A stretch of 64,000 bases of DNA from Evansella sp. LMS18 (GCF_024362785.1 NZ_CP093301.1:3472001-3536000), one strand, 5' to 3'; counted from the first letter of the stretch, positions 46,266 to 55,112 are shown. A program made the numbers and translations. The notes: generated by a model not told the origin, from the letters alone.

Positions 46266-46310
46266 GATAACGGGCAGGCGAGGCTAAATCCCGGTTGGTT
46301 CAGTCAGGAA
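46266..46310. repeat. R1 fragment (copy E)
   Basis: AACGGGCAGGCGAGGCTAAA then TCCCGGTTGGTTCAG resembles the junction between the middle and right parts of copy D, degraded. Confidence 0.4.
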
Positions 46311-46357
46311 ACTGGCTTATAATAGAAGTAGCCTCAAAATGGTAAAGGAGCTTACAT

Positions 46358-46798
46358 ATGGATGTGCAAAGAGTCGGCAGAACAGGCATGAACGGTATTT
46401 CACAAAAAAAAGACAATTCCACAGATCCTAAAATTACATTTCAGGAAATTATGCAAAAAGGCAGAGACAATCAGGCGTATGAAAGACTGAATAACCTAAT
46501 GGTCAAAATAGATGAACAGGGAAAAACGCTTGCAGAATCCAGAACGGTTGAGGAGTTAAGAAAATACAAACAGCTCGTGAAGGAATTTATGGAAGATGCA
46601 GTAAAGCTTGGTTTAAGCCTTGAGGAACGTAAAGGTTTTAACCGGCGCGGGCGTACAAAAGTATATAAGATTGTCCGTGAAGCAGACAGTAAATTACTGG
46701 ACCTTACAAATGCTGTACTGAATAAGGAACAGAAAGGGCTTAATATCCTTCAATTAACAGGAGAAATAAAAGGACTTCTCGTTAATATATACGCATAA
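46358..46798 (+). CDS. yaaR: YaaR-like protein (DUF327)
   Basis: 146 residues, soluble and helical: ITFQEIMQKGRDNQAYERLNNLMVKIDEQGKTLAESRTVEELRKYKQLVKEFMEDAVKLGLSLEERKGFNRRGRTKVYKIVREADSKLLDLTNAVL. This matches DUF327/YaaR. Function is unknown, though its neighbours here are flagellar. AAAGGAG precedes the ATG. Confidence 0.9.
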   Translation: MDVQRVGRTGMNGISQKKDNSTDPKITFQEIMQKGRDNQAYERLNNLMVKIDEQGKTLAESRTVEELRKYKQLVKEFMEDAVKLGLSLEERKGFNRRGRTKVYKIVREADSKLLDLTNAVLNKEQKGLNILQLTGEIKGLLVNIYA

Positions 46799-47009
46799 AT
46801 AGTATTAGGGGACAAAACAGTACTTTCTGTCATAAAATAACAGCACAGAGAGAATAAGTATACAGATTCGTCTGCGTACTGTGGCGGGGCTGGAAACAGC
46901 TTATCAGTATGAAGAAAAACCATACAGGAAAAATAAACAGGAGGGCAGCCTGCTGGCTGCTTTTCAAAGCCAGTAGTATTCATTAAACTGGAAAAAGGAT
47001 GAATCAGCA
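46799..47009. other. Intergenic region between yaaR and the Toprim gene
   Basis: A GCAGCC/GGCTGC hairpin at 46943-46960 with a short TTTTC tail could end yaaR transcription. Nothing else is evident. Confidence 0.45.
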
Positions 47010-47327
47010 ATGGAAAAGGTATTAATAGTAGAGGGCTCAAATGACCGGGAGCGGGTCAGGAAGGTGCTTGATGAACAGGTTGATGTAGTTTGTACGTACG
47101 GTACATTAAGCGATGAGAAGCTTGAAACATTAATTCTTCCTATTGAAGACAAAGATGTGTATATTTTAGTGGATGCTGATGATGCGGGGGAAAAGTTAAG
47201 GAAACAGTTAAAGAGAGAACTTCCTCACGCAATTCATCTCCATACGCAAAGAGGGTATGGGCAGGTGGAAACAACACCCTATGATTATCTGACACAAGTC
47301 CTTCGCGGGTACTTTAATGTCAAATAA
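47010..47327 (+). CDS. Small stand-alone Toprim-domain protein
   Basis: 105 residues, essentially one Toprim domain. The Glu motif is in KVLIVEGSNDRERV and the DxD motif in VYILVDADDAGEKLRKQL. It resembles RNase M5-related single-domain Toprim proteins such as YusF but lacks the M5 C-terminal part. It may be a nuclease or nucleotide-binding protein. AAAGGATG precedes the ATG. Confidence 0.85.
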   Translation: MEKVLIVEGSNDRERVRKVLDEQVDVVCTYGTLSDEKLETLILPIEDKDVYILVDADDAGEKLRKQLKRELPHAIHLHTQRGYGQVETTPYDYLTQVLRGYFNVK

Positions 47328-47344
47328 TAATAAAGTTAACCTCC

Positions 47345-47372
47345 AGAGGCCGTGTCTGCGGCCTTTTGTTTT
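47345..47372 (+). terminator. Terminator after the Toprim gene
   Basis: AGAGGCCG/CGGCCTTTT with a 6-nt loop and T-rich tail. Confidence 0.85.
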
Positions 47373-47518
47373 GGATGATCTTCGTAGTAAATTAGTAAAT
47401 ACGGAACCTCGTGCTTTCAAGCTTATACTAAAACTGGTATGATTATAATGTTATTCCGGACAAGCGTTTTATTAATCCGTAATTTTTCATTTAATTTTGA
47501 AGGAGGAAGTATTAGTTT

Positions 47519-48046
47519 ATGAAGGCTTCATTTACATTAGCTCTCTTAATGAGCTTCTTCTTGATACTTGCTGCCTGCGGCAGTGAAAACGAAGCCGGGG
47601 AATATGAGGCATACGATCCGGCACAGCTTGGAACAACGCTCCCTGATACTCAGGGCGGGAGTGTGGAAGTGTTCACTTCAGGTGGAGAAAAAGAACTCTA
47701 TCTTTATTTTACCGGAGTGACCTGAGCAGTATGCATTGATCAGCTGGTTCAGCTGAATACGTATATGGACGAGTTTAATGAACGAGATGTCAACGTTTAT
47801 GGGATAAGCCCTGCTTCTCCTGAGGAACACCGGCAGCTGAAAGAGGAGCTTGGACTTAGCTTCAGCATTCTCTCTGACAGAACCGGAGAGCTTGGAATTT
47901 CCCTTGGTTTCATTGACGAAGAAGAGCAGGCTATTTACAGAGGGTATACTGCAATAAATCCGGAGACGGAACAAATGGTACGGGAAATCGATTATTTAGT
48001 TGGTGAAAACGCGGAAGATATATTAGAAGTAATTGATGGAATGTAA
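47519..48046 (+). CDS. Putative selenoprotein: peroxiredoxin/thioredoxin-fold lipoprotein with in-frame UGA
   Basis: The frame is interrupted once, by TGA at 47723-47725 (codon 69). Read through, it gives a 175-residue protein. A lipoprotein signal with lipobox LAAC (Cys20) precedes an AhpC/TSA-like domain: LGTTLPDTQGGSVEVFTSGG, YLYFTGVT-U-AVCIDQLVQL (U69-A-V-C72, a UxxC redox motif where Prx-like proteins have CxxC), VNVYGISPASPEEHRQLKEELGLSFSILSDRTGELGISLGF. Protein-like sequence continues smoothly after the UGA. A GGU-loop hairpin lies just downstream (47740-47756). The alternative is a recent Cys-to-stop mutation. AAGGAGG (47500-47506) precedes the ATG. No selenium-pathway genes are in the window. 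Confidence 0.72.
47729..47760 (+). promoter_or_regulatory. Candidate bacterial SECIS element
   Basis: The upper stem TCAGCT/AGCTGA (47740-47745 with 47751-47756) closes a GGTTC loop. GTAT/ATAC (47729-47732 with 47757-47760) can form a lower stem. Twenty bases lie between the UGA and the loop, within the usual bacterial range, and GGU in the loop matches the SelB-recognised feature of known elements. Caution: the upper stem arises from two CAGCTG palindromes three bases apart, which can occur by chance. Confidence 0.55.
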
Positions 48047-48077
48047 AGCCGTACAATAACAAATTAAATTCCGGCAG

Positions 48078-48134
48078 AGCGCCTTTCTTCCCTCGAATAG
48101 TAATTCATTTGAGGAGATGAAAAGGCGCTTTTTC
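48078..48134 (+). terminator. Terminator after the putative selenoprotein gene
   Basis: AGCGCCTTT (48078-48086) and AAAGGCGCT (48121-48129), with an inner CCTC/GAGG helix, then TTTTT. Confidence 0.88.
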
Positions 48135-48190
48135 ATTGCGAACCTTCTCCCATACTGAACCAATTACAGTTTAATTAACGTGATATCTGC

Positions 48191-49081
48191 TCACTCATAA
48201 AGTTTTGGGGCAGAAGGTACTTCTCTTCGCTCATAGTTTATAACATCAGAGGAGAAAATTCGGATGAGCAGAGTGTTTCCTGTTACAGAAGCCCTGATTA
48301 GGACAGGCTGGTTATGTATATTCCTGAAAGTGAAATCAGGCCCGTACCAGCTGACTGCAGCATCCCTTCCCGGAGGTACATAGGAGACACGGCGGCTGTG
48401 GGAATAACGCTGAAGAATCTGTACCCCAGCCTTGTCTACAGCATTAAATAAAGTAGAAGAAACCTGACAGATCCCTCCTCCCACTCCTTCATACAGTTCA
48501 CCTTTTACAATGACAGGGGCAGGAAGATAGCCCTTTTCAACTGTTCTTTCCCCGACCGTTTCGTTAAAAGAAAATACCTCTCCTGGAAAGACAACATGGC
48601 TGTCAAGCGCTTCTGCAGCCAGTGCTATATTCTGTGAACGCTCCTCATTCTTAACATTAAAGTATGTCACATAAGCACTCAGCTGCCGTACATGTAAATT
48701 AGCCAGGAGCTCACTATCTACTTTTGGGTGGATAACAAGCTTCGGCACTTCTATTTTTCCCCCCTCACCCCGGTATAAATAAGTTAAAAATGTTTCTGAA
48801 AAAGCTTGTTTATCCAGTTTATATCCGGTTTTTCCCCCGATTATCCGGCCGTTTTGATCAATTTTAGCATTCACCGGTTCTTTATAAACCTGTGAATCAA
48901 GCTTAACGAGAAACTCCTCAAATTTATTTTCATCAACATGCGGTCCCCCTAGAAGGTCGGAGGTTAACGCAGTATGAGCTACTGTCGCGAGAGTATTTCC
49001 TTCATGAGTAAGAATAATACTGTCATCCCCGGTATTTAATTGTAATAACGCAGCAAAGATAAATAAACTGAAATATTTCAT
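48191..49081 (-). CDS. VanW-like secreted protein
   Basis: 296 residues. An N-terminal signal sequence is followed by a peptidoglycan-binding-4-like region and a VanW domain: SAYVTYFNVKNEERSQNIALAAEALDSHVVFPGEVFSFNETVGERTVEKGYLPAPVIV, GGGICQVSSTLFNAV, HSRRVSYVPPGRDAAVSWYGPDF. VanW-like proteins occur in vancomycin clusters but are common in Bacilli with unknown cell-wall roles. The second ATG (49081) is better spaced from GGAGG than the first (49087). Confidence 0.93.
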   Translation of the reverse strand: MKYFSLFIFAALLQLNTGDDSIILTHEGNTLATVAHTALTSDLLGGPHVDENKFEEFLVKLDSQVYKEPVNAKIDQNGRIIGGKTGYKLDKQAFSETFLTYLYRGEGGKIEVPKLVIHPKVDSELLANLHVRQLSAYVTYFNVKNEERSQNIALAAEALDSHVVFPGEVFSFNETVGERTVEKGYLPAPVIVKGELYEGVGGGICQVSSTLFNAVDKAGVQILQRYSHSRRVSYVPPGRDAAVSWYGPDFTFRNIHNQPVLIRASVTGNTLLIRIFSSDVINYERREVPSAPKLYE

Positions 49082-49148
49082 ACTCATCGCCTCCGTATTA
49101 TAGTATGGGGTCCAGGTCTTTTATTTCATGTAAAACAGGACCGAAAAA

Positions 49149-49277
49149 ATAAAGAAAACTTGGCAAACCAAGTCTTAAAAGGCAAAGGATTGCCTTAGTT
49201 GCCCATATACTATAGCTCTAAAAATTTTCACTACGCCGAATCCACTTCTTCGTTAAAATTTTATATTTTCCTATAGT
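49149..49277 (+). repeat. Dispersed repeat R1, left part only (copy F)
   Basis: In the opposite orientation to copy D this shows ACTTGGCAAACCAAGT, AAGGCAAAGGATTGCCTTAG and AAAATTTTATATTTTCCTAT, matching 29414-29530. The CCGTCCGT palindrome and the right hairpin are missing. Confidence 0.7.
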
Positions 49278-49280
49278 GTA

Positions 49281-49316
49281 AAAAAAAGCTGTGTGTCCTC
49301 TGTTGGAACACACAGC
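49281..49316 (-). terminator. Terminator of namA
   Basis: GCTGTGTGT with ACACACAGC arms; eight T follow on the minus strand. Confidence 0.88.
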
Positions 49317-49375
49317 CAGTTCTATTTTATTGATTTAGCTGCAGGATATCCTGGCTGCAGGAATCAGTTGATAGC

Positions 49376-50392
49376 CTACCAGCCACGGCTGTACTGATAT
49401 GGAGGATCCAGCTCCACTCCAAGCTCACCAGCAGCCGTCCTTGGCCAGTATGGATCCCTCAGGAGAGGCCTTCCGATAAAAATCAGATCAGCCCGTTCAT
49501 TTCGAAGTATTTCTTCGGCCTGGATACCTGAAGTAATCATCCCAACTGCTCCTGTAGCAATTCCTGCTTCTTTCCTGATTGTCTCTGCATAGCGTACCTG
49601 GTAGCCAGGATAAGGTGAAATACGCGCTCGTACCACAGCTCCGGAACTGCAGTCAATAAGATCAACGCCTAGTTTCTTCATCTCTTTTGAGAAATAAACG
49701 AAGTCCTCCATTTTATTACCATCTTCGTGGTATTCATCTGCTGAAATCCTTGTGAACAGAGGGCCGTCCCATTCTGTTTTGACCGCTTCAATTACTTCTT
49801 TCAGTAAGCGGAAACGCTTATCCCTGCTTCCCCCATAATCATCTTCGCGCTTATTTGTAATCGGGGAGAGGAACTGGTTGATTAAATACCCGTGAGCTCC
49901 GTGGATTTCAATTATATCGAAGCCAGCTTCCTTTGAACGGCGTGCTCCTTCTTTAAATGCTTCCACCGTTTCGTTTATCTCTTCCACAGTCATCTCCTTC
50001 GGCTCTTTGCTCTTTTCATCGAAAGCAATTGCAGAAGGGGCAACAATATCACCGTCATACATGGATTTTCGTCCAGCATGAGCAAGCTGAATCGCTGTTT
50101 TCGAGCCATATTGTTTCATACCTGCGGTGAGTTTCTTTAGCCCCTCAATATGTTCGTCCGACCATATACCAAGATCCTGGTCAGAAATAACTCCCTGCTC
50201 TGTTACTGCGGTGGCTTCTATCATTATCAACCCAGCCTGGCCGACAGCTCTGCTTATGTAGTGAGGGTAGTGCCAGTCACTGATTTTCCCGTCCTTGCTG
50301 AATGATGAATACATACACATTGGCGACATAACGATACGATTTTTTATCGTAACGCCTTTTACTTCATATGGAGAGAACAACTTTGCATTCAT
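49376..50392 (-). CDS. namA: NADPH dehydrogenase NamA (old yellow enzyme, YqjM)
   Basis: A 338-residue FMN TIM-barrel ene-reductase for alpha,beta-unsaturated carbonyls and nitro compounds. [12 protein letters not shown] places Cys26 exactly as the FMN-modulating cysteine of B. subtilis Yqj[39 protein letters not shown] (substrate and flavin His pair) and [15 protein letters not shown] are typical. AAGGAGTTG precedes the start. A single-gene unit. Confidence 0.97.
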   Translation of the reverse strand: MNAKLFSPYEVKGVTIKNRIVMSPMCMYSSFSKDGKISDWHYPHYISRAVGQAGLIMIEATAVTEQGVISDQDLGIWSDEHIEGLKKLTAGMKQYGSKTAIQLAHAGRKSMYDGDIVAPSAIAFDEKSKEPKEMTVEEINETVEAFKEGARRSKEAGFDIIEIHGAHGYLINQFLSPITNKREDDYGGSRDKRFRLLKEVIEAVKTEWDGPLFTRISADEYHEDGNKMEDFVYFSKEMKKLGVDLIDCSSGAVVRARISPYPGYQVRYAETIRKEAGIATGAVGMITSGIQAEEILRNERADLIFIGRPLLRDPYWPRTAAGELGVELDPPYQYSRGW

Positions 50393-50530
50393 AATTACAA
50401 CTCCTTTTCAACTGTCTCTTCGGTTTTTCATACTTACTGTAGCATAGTAAAGGGTAATTTGTCAGAATTGAGGGAGAGCCTTGCGGCATAAAAATCTGCC
50501 GAAGCTCTCAACTGAAGGGGAGAATAATAA

Positions 50531-50557
50531 AAACACCCCTTTTCAAAAGGGGTGTTT
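50531..50557 (-). terminator. Bidirectional terminator after cbpB
   Basis: A perfect palindrome of AAACACCCCTTTT and AAAAGGGGTGTTT around one C. Confidence 0.9.
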
Positions 50558-50570
50558 ATTTGTCCTACAC

Positions 50571-51020
50571 CTATGTTTTTTTTCTCGATTCATGCAAATA
50601 GCCATTCAGATAAGCGAGCAGTTTGCTTCGGGTAATAATTCCCATGAATTCGCCGTCTGAATTCTCCACACACACAAATGGATGGTTGATGGAATAGGAT
50701 AATGCTCTTTCAAATGAATCTGAATCGTTTATGCATGCAAGGGAAGAAGTCATTACTCCGGCAACTTTTGTATTCTGAAGCCGTTCAGGTTCTATACGCT
50801 CAAGCCCCAGAATAGAGTCGAGAATCTGCGCTTTGCTTATTAAACCATGCAGTTTAAAGGAAGTATCAAGTACAGGAATTGCTGTATAACCAGATTTTAT
50901 CAGCACTAACAGAGCGTGTTCCAGTGTATTGTCCGGGTGTACATGAGCAACTTTTTCTGCAGGAATCATAAAGGGTGTGATCTTGTTATCAAGAATATTC
51001 CAATCTTCAAGTTTTTGCAT
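50571..51020 (-). CDS. cbpB: CBS-domain protein CbpB/DarB (cyclic-di-AMP receptor type)
   Basis: About 149 residues made of two CBS motifs: PAEKVAHVHPDNTLEHALLVLIKSGYTAIPVLDTSFKLHGLIS and VAGVMTSSLACINDSDSFERALSYSINHPFVCVENSDGEFMGIITRSKLL. It closely follows DarB (YkuL) of B. subtilis, which binds c-di-AMP and, when free, activates Rel and pyruvate carboxylase. The ribosome binding site is weak. ATG 51020 is used; a GTG at 51029 is possible. Confidence 0.93.
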   Translation of the reverse strand: MQKLEDWNILDNKITPFMIPAEKVAHVHPDNTLEHALLVLIKSGYTAIPVLDTSFKLHGLISKAQILDSILGLERIEPERLQNTKVAGVMTSSLACINDSDSFERALSYSINHPFVCVENSDGEFMGIITRSKLLAYLNGYLHESRKKT

Positions 51021-51206
51021 AAAATGCACACTTTCTTTTATGGGATTTATATTGTGGGGAAGATGTAATCTTTATATATCTATATACTATGTTAGTGGCT
51101 GGATGGAAAAAAGTCAAAAAGAAAACGCTTACAATTGTTAAATTCAGCTTGTCCCTCTGTTTAGCCACTGTAACACGTGCTAATACTATCTGCTGAGGTG
51201 ATGAAT

Positions 51207-51449
51207 ATGCACAGCAGACAGACTGTAAAATATATATGTGAAACATATCCTTCAGGCAACAACTATTATTATAAACAGGAAATGATTACAAGTGGTTCCT
51301 GGGAGGACATCTCCACCCTTCAGTGGGGCGCCAAAAGACCTGTTACAGAAAGAACTTTCAAGGTGAGAAAAGAAGAAGGATATAAAACAGCTGTTGTTTT
51401 AATAGATAAAGAACCAGCAGTAGTACTTCAGTTTCAACAGGCAAAATAA
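51207..51449 (+). CDS. Small hypothetical protein
   Basis: 80 residues, family not recognised: MHSRQTVKYICETYPSGNNYYY is followed by KQEMITSGSWEDISTLQWGAKRPVTERTFKVRKEEGYKTAVVLIDKEPAVVLQF. It is soluble and beta-rich by appearance. ATG 51207 is 6 bases after GAGGTG. It is divergent from cbpB. Confidence 0.65.
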   Translation: MHSRQTVKYICETYPSGNNYYYKQEMITSGSWEDISTLQWGAKRPVTERTFKVRKEEGYKTAVVLIDKEPAVVLQFQQAK

Positions 51450-51533
51450 ATATCTTTAAACCTCCCTAATTAAAATGTATGATAAGGAAAGGGTTATCGA
51501 CATAAAATACGTTTATTGCAGGGGGGAAACCTA

Positions 51534-53171
51534 ATGAAATGGCAATCGAAAGAAGGTCTGAAAGCGCTGACAATTTCACTTTGTGAATATGCAAGTGTCA
51601 CCGGCTCGCAGGAAGAAATTGGGATAATGGAGTTTGTGGATTATGAACTCAGGACGCTTACATATTTTTCTGAAAACAGCAGTCATCTGCAGACCCACTA
51701 TACAGACGACGGGAGAAAGTTTGTTACCGCTCTTGTTAAATCGAAAAAGCCTGCAGCAGAAACAATCATATTAATGGGCCATCTGGATGTAGTGGATGTG
51801 GAAGACTATGGAGAGTGGAAAAACCTCGCTTTTCGTCCAAAAGAACTGACTGTACAAATGCTTGAACAGCGGGAAAGCCTTCCTGATTTTGTACAGAAGG
51901 ATCTGGAGAAGGATGAATGGCTTTTCGGCCGGGGTGTAATGGATATGAAAGCTGGAATTGCACTTTGTATGTCAATGGTTGAAGCGGCAGCAGCAGGGGA
52001 GTTCGATGGTAATATAATGTTGCTTGCAGTACCCGATGAAGAAGTAAACTCTGCAGGGATGAGGGCTGCTGTCCCAGTCCTTCAGGAACTGGCCAGGGAG
52101 CATAACCTTAACTACAAAGTCGTCTGGAACACAGAACCTATGTTTACAAAGTATCCAGGAGATACGCAGAGATACTTATACCAGGGCTCTCTTGGCAAAA
52201 TACTTCCAGGTTTTTATTGTTATGGGGAGGAAGCACATGTGGCAGAACCTTTTTCCGGATTGAACGGGAATTTTATGGCTTCACACATTACCAGCCTGAT
52301 GGAACTTAATCCCATGTTTACAGAAAAGGTGGAGGACGAGAAAACACCGCCGCCAGCGAATTTGATACAGAAGGACTTAAAAGAAGTATATTCCACCCAG
52401 ATCCCTCACGCTGCTGTGACCGTGTTTAATTTAATGACCATGGGAAAGCCACTTAAAGAAGTTACAACGGCCCTGCTGGATATTGCAGGAACAGCGGCTG
52501 AAAATATAATCAGAGATTATAATGAACGGGAAAAAGAGTTTGCGGAGACGCTGGATTATATTCCACGGAAACGTAATATAAACATATACACATACGACCA
52601 ACTATGGGATCTTGCTGTTTCCAAAGTGGGGGAAGAAGAGGCAGAGCGTATGCTTTCATATCTCCAGGCTGAAGTTCAGGGGGATGACAGGGAATTATCA
52701 TACAGGATAGTTCATGAAATGGCATCTGTATGCAAGGATAAGGCGCCAATGATTGTATTATTTTATGCTCCGCCATATTATCCTCCTGTTTCCTCCAAAG
52801 GGGATAAAACTATAGATACATTAAGCAGCGAGTTGATAAAAATTGCAAAAGATGAATCGGATATTGATCTTGAAATGGTAAACTACTTTCCAGGTCTGTC
52901 CGATTTAAGTTATACCTCTCTTCCAGGAGGGGCGGAGGCGCTAACACCGCTGCTTAAAAATATGCCGCTTTGGGAAGTGACCTACGACTTGCCTCTCGCT
53001 GAGATGGAGCAGCTCGATATGTCCATGATTAATTTCGGTCCGGATGGCCGGGACCCGCACAGCTGGCTGGAAAGGCTGAATGTTACCTATTCCTTTGAAA
53101 AACTTCCGCCAGTCATGAAGAAAGGTATTAAGCTTTTATTCGAAGATGCGGATGAAGAAGGGACTTACTAG
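51534..53171 (+). CDS. rocB: RocB-like M20 family peptidase (arginine utilisation)
   Basis: 545 residues. Metal-site motifs LMGHLDVVDVEDYGEWKNLAF, LFGRGVMDMKAGIALCMSM and LLAVPDEEVNSAGMRAAV place it in M20. The long C-terminal part (APPYYPPVSSKGDKTIDTL, MINFGPDGRDPHSWLERLNVTYSFEKLPPVMKKGI) matches RocB. RocB belongs to the arginine catabolic regulon in B. subtilis, but its reaction is not established. No rocDEF genes are adjacent. ATG 51534 follows a GGGGGG-type site. Confidence 0.92.
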   Translation: MKWQSKEGLKALTISLCEYASVTGSQEEIGIMEFVDYELRTLTYFSENSSHLQTHYTDDGRKFVTALVKSKKPAAETIILMGHLDVVDVEDYGEWKNLAFRPKELTVQMLEQRESLPDFVQKDLEKDEWLFGRGVMDMKAGIALCMSMVEAAAAGEFDGNIMLLAVPDEEVNSAGMRAAVPVLQELAREHNLNYKVVWNTEPMFTKYPGDTQRYLYQGSLGKILPGFYCYGEEAHVAEPFSGLNGNFMASHITSLMELNPMFTEKVEDEKTPPPANLIQKDLKEVYSTQIPHAAVTVFNLMTMGKPLKEVTTALLDIAGTAAENIIRDYNEREKEFAETLDYIPRKRNINIYTYDQLWDLAVSKVGEEEAERMLSYLQAEVQGDDRELSYRIVHEMASVCKDKAPMIVLFYAPPYYPPVSSKGDKTIDTLSSELIKIAKDESDIDLEMVNYFPGLSDLSYTSLPGGAEALTPLLKNMPLWEVTYDLPLAEMEQLDMSMINFGPDGRDPHSWLERLNVTYSFEKLPPVMKKGIKLLFEDADEEGTY

Positions 53172-53563
53172 ATGTAAAGCTGCTGATTCCCGTATCCTGG
53201 GGTCAGATTAATCAATCGATTTTATAATAGGCGGAATAATTCCGCCTAAATCGTAATTTTTATTAAATAACACTTAAATAGGCGGAGACAATCCGCCTAT
53301 TTGCTCCAAAAACTTATAAATGGGAGGGTTGTGCCTTGCATAACCGGAAAATCTCCTCTTATATTACCCTGCAACGAGTACCAATCTTAATATAAACGGA
53401 GAACTTCCGGTTATTTCTTTACACTTCTTCGCTTCACCTCATGTTTTGAGATAGGAGTTTTATGGAGACTGCATCGGGATAAATTGAAATCTATGCTCCA
53501 ATTTTAACGGGACGTATTTGGGGGAGGCCAGGATTATTACAATAGCGCCCTCTGTTCTTCACC
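53172..53563. other. Intergenic region with two GGCGGA hairpins and an R1 fragment
   Basis: TAGGCGGAAT/ATTCCGCCTA (53228-53248) and AAATAGGCGGA/TCCGCCTATTT (53276-53302) are two perfect stem-loops sharing the same arm core, probably ending rocB transcription. Bases 53410-53485 resemble the middle part of R1 (CTTCGCTTCACCTCATG, TGCATCGGGATAAA). No gene is seen. Confidence 0.6.
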
Positions 53564-54136
53564 TTAATGCTTGTCGGCGAGGTTATTATAAAAATAAGCC
53601 ATGAAGACCTCATCGTCATACTCCCCGTTTATGAACGCCTGTTCCTTTTGAACACCTTCCGTAATAAAGCCGTGTTTTTCATATAATTTCACCGCAACCT
53701 TATTGGACGCGAATACAGTCAGATTAATTTTGTGAAGGCCGTGAATTTTCCCCCAGTGGAGCGTATACTCCATTACTGCATTTCCCAGGCCTTTTCCCTG
53801 TGCCTCTTTGCCCAGCCATGTCCGGAACAATGCAGTATGGCGTTTCATTTTCAGTTCCCCCCGGACAAGCCTTGCGATTCCTTTGACCTTGTTATCTATT
53901 ACCACACCAGCATACATATTATCTTTTTCAGCCATTTCCCTGATGAAAGCTTGTTCTTCCTCCAGTGTCCTTGCCCTTTCTTTCTGAATGAAGCGCCCTC
54001 CGCGAATTACATCATCGGCAGCTGTAATTATGTCACTTGCATCTTCCTCCCTGACAGGGCGGAGAATAACATTGCTCCCGTCTTTGGCAGTAATATTCAT
54101 GACGAGACGTTCGAAAGTCCGGGCTGTATTATTCAT
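53564..54136 (-). CDS. GNAT family N-acetyltransferase
   Basis: 190 residues. Acetyl-CoA-binding motif: WLGKEAQGKGLGNAVMEYTLHWGKIHGLHKINLTVFASNKVAVKLYEKHGFITEGVQKEQAFINGEYDDEVFMAYF. The substrate is not evident; the fold resembles RimJ/SpeG-like enzymes. ATG 54136 is spaced 6 bases from GCGAGGG. Its first codons overlap the end of the deacetylase gene by 8 bp, so the two are coupled. Confidence 0.9.
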   Translation of the reverse strand: MNNTARTFERLVMNITAKDGSNVILRPVREEDASDIITAADDVIRGGRFIQKERARTLEEEQAFIREMAEKDNMYAGVVIDNKVKGIARLVRGELKMKRHTALFRTWLGKEAQGKGLGNAVMEYTLHWGKIHGLHKINLTVFASNKVAVKLYEKHGFITEGVQKEQAFINGEYDDEVFMAYFYNNLADKH

Positions 54137-54974
54137 TTTCATCCCTCGCTTTTTTCTGCCAGAAAGTATCAGGCTTTTCTTCAATTTCATTTTTAATAAG
54201 GTGAGAGGCAGGCACAATGATAACTTTCTCTTTCTTAAAGTATGGCAGAGCATCAGTAATTCCCGCGAACGTATCTTTTCCTTTCACACCAACATGGCCG
54301 ATGGCGATTGCCTGTCCCTGGTCTTTTGCAAGCCGGCAGACATTCACCATTTGTCTGAACACGTGATCACGGGAAGAATAACTGTCATCCAGGAATGAAT
54401 CCCTTACTGCATATGGCACTTCCATTTCTTCCGCAAGTTTCGGGATGACTGAGTCCCCGCTTGTACCACTGTCGATAAAATAAAGGTTCTGCTCTTTGGC
54501 AACCTCAAGGATAGCCCGCATAATCCTCTCATTGCCCACGATTTTAGAGCCCATATGGTTATTCAGCCCACGAGCATGAGGGACATCTTCGATAGCTTTT
54601 CTGACTCTTTCTTTAACCTCTTTTGTTGAAAGATCAGTTGTGATCGGCATCGGTCCCAGCCAGGACTTCTTCCCCCGTTTCGGCTCCATCGGTAAATGTA
54701 CTATCACTTCAAACCCTGACTTGTTTGCTTTTTCGGCTTGTTCAGTGGACTCATCAAGGAAAGGCATGATTGCTGCGGTAATAGGGATTCCGGATTCAAA
54801 AAAGTCAATGACGCCGCCTGTATCACCGCCAAAGTCATCTATTATGATTGCTGCCTTAGGCACTTCCTCCTCTGTATGCGTTCCTGAGGCTGATACATTT
54901 CCTGCAGCGGATGTAATAATGGCCGCCAATATAATCAGCAGGAAATAATTTGTCATTCTTTTGCCAACTGTCAC
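54129..54974 (-). CDS. Divergent polysaccharide deacetylase family protein
   Basis: 281 residues. An N-terminal signal segment (MTNYFLLIILAAIITSAAGNVSA) is followed by a YibQ-type (DUF610) deacetylase-like fold: AAIIIDDFGGDTGGVIDFFESGIPITAAIMPF, EVIVHLPMEP, LNNHMGSKIVGNERIMRAILE, FIDSGTSGDS and AIGHVGVKGKDTFAGI. The canonical deacetylase Asp and His motifs appear in DDF and NNHMG. Extracellular role and substrate unknown. GTG 54974 follows GGAGGTG; the ATG at 54989 lies on that site. Confidence 0.9.
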   Translation of the reverse strand: MTVGKRMTNYFLLIILAAIITSAAGNVSASGTHTEEEVPKAAIIIDDFGGDTGGVIDFFESGIPITAAIMPFLDESTEQAEKANKSGFEVIVHLPMEPKRGKKSWLGPMPITTDLSTKEVKERVRKAIEDVPHARGLNNHMGSKIVGNERIMRAILEVAKEQNLYFIDSGTSGDSVIPKLAEEMEVPYAVRDSFLDDSYSSRDHVFRQMVNVCRLAKDQGQAIAIGHVGVKGKDTFAGITDALPYFKKEKVIIVPASHLIKNEIEEKPDTFWQKKARDENE

Positions 54975-55112
54975 TTTAGACACCTCCATTACCTTCTCTG
55001 GATAGTATGTCTAATTAGCGAATTTACAATCTGAAAAATTTAGTGGCTGGACCAGCAGGGGACAGCAGTATTTTACAAATGGCTCTGAACGTCTTTGTAA
55101 AGGCATGAAAAA

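Noticed and set aside
47519-48046. Two separate genes, or a simple pseudogene, at 47519-47725 and 47765-48046
   Set aside because: Both parts are in one frame separated by a single UGA at a catalytic position, and only the first has a ribosome binding site. A nonsense mutation remains the main alternative but fits the hairpin and motif less well.
53228-53302. Twin GGCGGA hairpins as a riboswitch or regulatory RNA
   Set aside because: Two simple stem-loops after rocB are most easily explained as terminators; no further structure or downstream gene on the same strand.
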